Shown here piece by piece: positions 59,639-64,000 of a stretch of DNA of 64,000 bases. The notes beneath the pieces are model-generated. The model was not told where the DNA came from. It ran no database searches and saw only the letters and a list, made by a program, of their open reading frames with translations. The translations under genes and the position numbers were made by a program. The stretch is from Zychaea mexicana (lineage: Eukaryota > Mucoromycota > Mucoromycetes > Mucorales > Lichtheimiaceae): positions 310,001 through 374,000 of the forward strand of contig NW_026516672.1 in assembly GCF_025766255.1 (NCBI RefSeq), written 5' to 3'. Within the stretch, counting starts at the first letter, position 1, and each line of letters starts with the position of its first letter.

Positions 59639-62016
59639 ATGCTCATTCTAAAGTTCAATGCATTGTCTGCACACGACCTCTTTGCTATCGAACGGGTACA
59701 TGAAATAACTTTGAGAAAGAAGACGCGCTTCTAGTTCCCCGAAAAAGAAAGGAAAAAAAAACATTAACCGTATGTGTATATAGCGCATGATACGATGGCA
59801 GAATCGACGACGACCACGACCTACAATCAACCTCCACACCAACGTACTGAATTATGGACGCACCGATCTCTATGGCCACTTGCTCGGCATGTTTGCAGAA
59901 CTACACGTCCTCGATGCGCTGGATATCACTCCATCCCAGCTGTTGGATTTCTTGATCGACGTTGACACCACCTATTTGAGCGCCCCATATCATTCGTTCT
60001 ACCATGCGGTCGATATCGTCACCATGCTGTACTACATGCTGGTTGAGCTCGAGGCCGAACGGTACCTATCATCGCTTGACATTGCTGCCCTGCTGCTTGC
60101 AGCTTTGTGCCATGATGCTGGCCATGTACGTATACACACACTAATAATTATCCTCACTGTGTGGGTGTGGGAAACAGAAAAGGAGGAGACAGGAGTTGGG
60201 AGCTGATGATGAGGAAAGGGGAGGGGGGGAGAGAGAGAAAGATGGGTTGTGCTACGAATGTGGGTTTATTATGGGTTGTGCTCAAGAAAAAGGAGGCAAC
60301 ACATTTATAGACCGGACTCTTCTTCTACCTCTTCTCTCTCTCTCTCTCTCTATTTGCCACTCGTGATAATTACACACCACTTTAATGATAATTAACCGCC
60401 TTCCAACCCTATTACAACTCTCCCCTGGATGATCTGTTATGTAGCCTGGATACAACAACCTGTACCAGGTCAACTTCAAGACAGATCTAGCCTCGCGCTA
60501 CAGCAACACTTCGGTGTTGGAATCCTACTCGGTTGACATTACCCGAGACCTGTTGCACAGACACAAGCTACTCAAGAATCTGGGCACGGGCCCGAAGAAG
60601 AACAGAACCAAGAATCAACCTTCTGTCTTTATGACTACTACGACTACTACTACTGCTACTACCCCTTCGTTATCCCCCTCGACCACTACTACTACTACTA
60701 CGACGACGACGACGACTGCAACTGACTTTCCTCGATCGGAACAACAACACTTCTTGGATGCCGTTGCAAACCTGATCTTGTCCACTGACATGGTGTTCCA
60801 CTATGAACTGCAAGAACAACTCGGCGTTCTCGAAGCCTTGCTTACGCCAAGCACCAGCACGAGCACCTCCAGTAGCTCAAGTTGCAGCAGCAGCAGCAGT
60901 AGTGTTACTACTACTACTACTACTACTACTACTACAAGTAGCAGCGAAGATGACGAATATTATCCTTGGGCCACCAAAGACTATGCCGTCCATTATGACG
61001 CATCCCAGCATCTTGACGAGGGCGATGCGTCGGGAGAAGTAAGCCAAGACGGTAACCGCAAGAACAATGGCGGACTACTCAACGACACGCATCGACAAAG
61101 TCTGAGCCGGATCTTACTGCATGCAGCCGACATTAGCAACACAGTGCGTCCTTGGCCGATCTCGAAACAATGGTCGGACTTGATTGTTCAAGAGTTCTTC
61201 CGCCAGGGCGATGCCGAAAAGGCTGCAGGGCTCGAAGTCTCTCCTGGCATGGACCGCGATCAGTCAACTCAGCCTAACATCAGTCTCAAGTTTGGTGACC
61301 TGCTTGTCCAACCCTATTTTCAAGCACTTGCTGCATTTTTACCTTCCGCCCGTGTCTTTCTGGACACCTTGGCCGAGAATCGATGCGAATGGGAACGGCT
61401 CAAAGATCAGCCTGTTACTGCTACTGCTGCTACTACAACAACTTCTTTCACTACGACTACAACAGCACCTCCAACCACATCTGCATCATCTACACCAACA
61501 AGTATCATACATCATCAATTGCAACCTGCCGAGGGTCAGTTTCCGGGCAGTCTGTTGCCAGCTTGTGGATCAAATCCGTCGGGTCGACGAGTCAGTGTTG
61601 CTGCAGGCACCGTAGTGATTCCAGATGATCATCGTGATCTCGTCGTCGGATTTAGCAACAATAAGACAATCAGGAAACGCCAGCGGAGCAGCTTGATGCT
61701 CAATAATGGTGGTGGTGGTGGTGGTGGTGGTAGCAGCAGCAGCAGTAATACGAGCAAACATCGTAGACCCCTAGGTCTTCGAAGTGCCAGTCATTCAGGT
61801 ACGGCGGCCACTTCTCCTGACAACCACCATCATCATCATCATTATCATTATCATCAGAGGCGGCGGATACCTGTGCATTGGGCTTCCGCTGATCTCTTGA
61901 AACCCATCGTCTTTGAGTCCACCTCCTCCCCTACTTCTCCCTCAATGTTATATCACCCCCATCAAGACAAAAAGCAGCAACAACAACAACAACAATTGCT
62001 TCGTCAAGTCGTATGA
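59639..62016 (+). CDS. Class I 3',5'-cyclic nucleotide phosphodiesterase
   Basis: Hydrolyses cAMP (or cGMP) and so opposes cAMP-PKA signalling. From the ATG at 59639: exon to 59695, 59784-60125 and 60445-62016. The HD-domain metal sites are clear: PYHSFYHAVDIVTMLYYMLV, LLAALCHDAGH just before the donor, and LSRILLHAADISNTVRPWPI. PGYNNLYQVNFKTDLASRYS and SVLESYSVDITRDLLHRHKL match the family, as does FFRQGDAEKAAGLEVSPGMD. The catalytic domain is interrupted by long Thr/Ser runs encoded by ACT/ACC/AGT repeats (about 60641-60719 and 60855-60945). The C-terminus is a low-complexity tail. The 5' end is uncertain: coding-like sequence upstream is in another frame, separated by a C9 run, so 59639 may not be the true start. 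Confidence 0.88.
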
Positions 62017-62983
62017 GTCTTGCATAATGTGTATATCTTTCTTTTCAAACTTGTATAGCCTACCACTACCGTTACATTTCTATATATATATTACCACTTA
62101 TCATCATCCTCATCATCATCCTATATAGCCATTCCCACAATATCTGTCTGTACCATATTCTCTTTCTCCCATCATTCAACATTTAGATATCTCCAACAAC
62201 AACAACAACAACTCCTTAAAATCCAAAAAAACGAAAGAGAACAAAGCTTGCCCAAAAGGGGCCGTGATTCACGTTCCTGATATCCCATTAAAGTGTCCGC
62301 ACAGTGTGCTGCTGTTGCTGACGTTGTTTATTTTGGGTACCATCATTAAATCAATAAGTCATCACAGCTACTGCGCGCGAGTTCTCTATCTGACTGTGTA
62401 CGAGCTGCAACCAACCAGGATGAGACTTACTAAACCTGTTCTGTTTTGGAAGCGCTCATGTATGCCGCGGAGGCTGAAAAAAAAATAGGTAACAGATGCT
62501 TGGCCTTTGTGGTGATTTTCTCCCTCCCCCCCCCTCTCTCTCCTCCTCTGTTTGCCGCCGCCGCCGACAACTGCCTCTGCAGCAGCTGGTGGTATGGTAG
62601 CTGGTGCTGCTGATGCCCTCCTCGGGGCGGTACAGTAAAAAGAAAACCCTGTTGTGAAACTACAAGGCGCGCATATCAAATTCCACTGGGTGCATCTCAG
62701 GCAGTATGTCTCGCTCTAAAAAAAAAAACTTGGCCATGTTTGGGCCACATGGCAAACTTTCTTTTTCTTCTCTTTTCTCTCTTTTTCATTATCATCGTTT
62801 CTCTCTCTTTCTCTCTCTCTCTCTCTTTCTTCTCTCTTTTTACTTTGCCCTGCCTCTGTTTCTAGCTTACATCATACTGATACCATCGACTTCCACCATC
62901 ATCATTGTCAACATAGCATACATACAGCATAGAAGCAAATACTACAGCCACATACAAGAACAAGAAAATAAAAGGAAAAGAGG
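62017..62983. other. Spacer, no gene seen
   Basis: Contains a pyrimidine-rich tract (62761-62840) before the RGS gene. No supported frame. Confidence 0.45.
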
Positions 62984-63703
62984 ATGGCAGCAACAGCAAC
63001 CACGACGACGACGGCCCGGATGCCAACACTTGAATCTGTACTCGATAACCGATCAACAGATTGTTTCCGCGAATTCCAGGCATTTTTGCACCAGACATTT
63101 TGCAACGAGAACCTAGCCTTTTGGATAGCGGTGCACCAGTACCAAGCCGAATATCCTGGTGACGGAGACGAAAATGCATGCCACGCGATCGTTCACGCAC
63201 ACATCCGATCCAATTCTATACAGGAGATCAACATCCCTTGTGAGATGCGGCAAGATATTCTACATCAAGTCTACCATCATCACAACTATCGACACGATGT
63301 CTTTTCTCAAGCCGTAACCTCTATATTAGAGTTGATGCGTGCCAATTCGTATATACCTTTTATTCAACAAAAACAGCAGCAGCAGCAACAACAACAACAA
63401 CGTCATTTTTCACTAAATGACGATGATGACGATGATGATGATGATTATTATAACGACGATCAGCAACAGCGACAACGCAAAGCCTTGTCAACAGCGCTCA
63501 CGACGTCAGTCTCATGCCCTAGCATCGCTAGTAGCTCAGCAGCATCGTTTTCGTCCCCGTCTGTGCTTCATCGGATCAAACGGACATTACTTTTAAGCAA
63601 TGTGGTGACCAAGAAGCGACCGTATGCATCCATGCCAAGCACACCACGCACGTCAGGAGAGTCCGTACGTCGATCTTGGTCATCCTGGCGAAAGCGACTG
63701 TGA
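62984..63703 (+). CDS. RGS-domain protein
   Basis: RGS proteins speed GTP hydrolysis by G-alpha subunits. A single-exon frame of 239 residues with ATG at 62984. The RGS domain covers about residues 14-130: LESVLDNRSTDCFREFQAFL, then HQTFCNENLAFWIAVHQYQA, the classic N-x-x-FW motif, EINIPCEMRQDI, and VFSQAVTSILELMRANSYIP. After it come a Gln run, an Asp run, and a Ser-rich, basic C-terminus (RRSWSSWRKRL) that may help membrane binding. A minimal RGS without DEP or PX domain. The Gln/Asp runs are encoded by CAG/CAA and GAT/GAC repeats and may vary in length. Confidence 0.92.
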   Translation: MAATATTTTTARMPTLESVLDNRSTDCFREFQAFLHQTFCNENLAFWIAVHQYQAEYPGDGDENACHAIVHAHIRSNSIQEINIPCEMRQDILHQVYHHHNYRHDVFSQAVTSILELMRANSYIPFIQQKQQQQQQQQQRHFSLNDDDDDDDDDYYNDDQQQRQRKALSTALTTSVSCPSIASSSAASFSSPSVLHRIKRTLLLSNVVTKKRPYASMPSTPRTSGESVRRSWSSWRKRL

Positions 63704-64000
63704 TGTTATACTACTTTTTTGTTACAACTTTTTTTTTTTTATTTCCCACCTCCTCCATATACATATTTCTGACATGCATCGCATTACACACGTTTACATA
63801 CAGACAGAAGGACAGGACGTACCTTTTTACATATACCCCAACTTGCTCCACCTCCCTCTCTCATACCCGATCAGACCTATCTCCATCTTCAGGAAACCTT
63901 CTTTTTTGGCCACCCCTCCCCTCCTCTCTCTCTCTCTCTCTCTCTACGAGAAGAAGTAGTCAGTTACTCGGAGATGAGGCGAAAACATACTCCTTCTCTT
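63704..64000. other. 3' flank of the RGS gene
   Basis: Pyrimidine-rich, with a CT run near 63924-63945; no gene. Confidence 0.5.

Overview
The window reads as nuclear DNA of a filamentous early-diverging fungus, most likely Mucoromycota (Mucorales-like). Genes are split by many short GT-AG introns (about 50-130 nt), coding regions carry Gln-, Ser- and Thr-rich runs, and the gene set is fungal: Cdc10-type septin, UPF0658 Golgi protein, Sok1/Tcp11, Rtc3/SBDS-domain protein, GPH sucrose carrier, allantoate-permease-type MFS protein and a Crypton recombinase. The genus cannot be fixed from sequence alone. All gene models come from splice sites and family motifs read by eye.

Layout. 1-3960: a very AT-rich mobile-element island with a broken HUH/SF3-helicase Rep gene, a small basic ORF, and on the other strand a DDE transposase whose frame continues, after one UAA, into a chromodomain. 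4071-5095: a 45-bp minisatellite of 21 units that stays in frame. 5110-6290: a decayed Tc1/IS630 transposase. 6290-7940: no clear gene. 7943-9945: Sok1/Tcp11 gene. 10054-13370: nine-exon coiled-coil gene. 14723-15927 (-): four-finger C2H2 factor. 15928-21938: about 6 kb with no recognisable gene, pyrimidine- and microsatellite-rich. 21939-23820: septin. 24361-26034 (-): UPF0658 membrane protein. 28312-30782: LETM1/Mdm38. 31352-32056: ribosomal protein eS24. 32332-34315: pepsin-type aspartic protease with an in-frame TAG. 34691-36001 (-): coiled-coil protein. 36811-37774: mitochondrial K+/H+ exchange-related protein. 38404-39124 (-): membrane protein with a frameshift. 39380-40937: disabled Crypton, next to a Fanzor/TnpB tail on the opposite strand (41090-41318). 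42044-42405: small secreted protein with eight cysteines. 42891-43282 (-): Rtc3-like. 43919-46148 (-): MFS transporter. 47460-48425: possible decayed coding sequence. 48651-50549 (-): eIF3e. 50833-51678: acidic protein. 53718-55545: SAM methyltransferase. 55992-58361: GPH sucrose/maltose-type carrier. 59639-62016: class I cyclic-nucleotide phosphodiesterase. 62984-63703: RGS protein.

Functional links. Most genes are unlinked housekeeping functions: translation (eS24, eIF3e), mitochondrial cation balance (LETM1, KHE-related), septin cytoskeleton and transport. Three genes touch cAMP/G-protein signalling (Sok1-like, cyclic-nucleotide PDE, RGS), but they are far apart and no operon-like linkage is implied. 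The most unusual stretches are the Rep/DDE/chromodomain island, the coding minisatellite, the Crypton-Fanzor pair and the Cys-rich secreted peptide.
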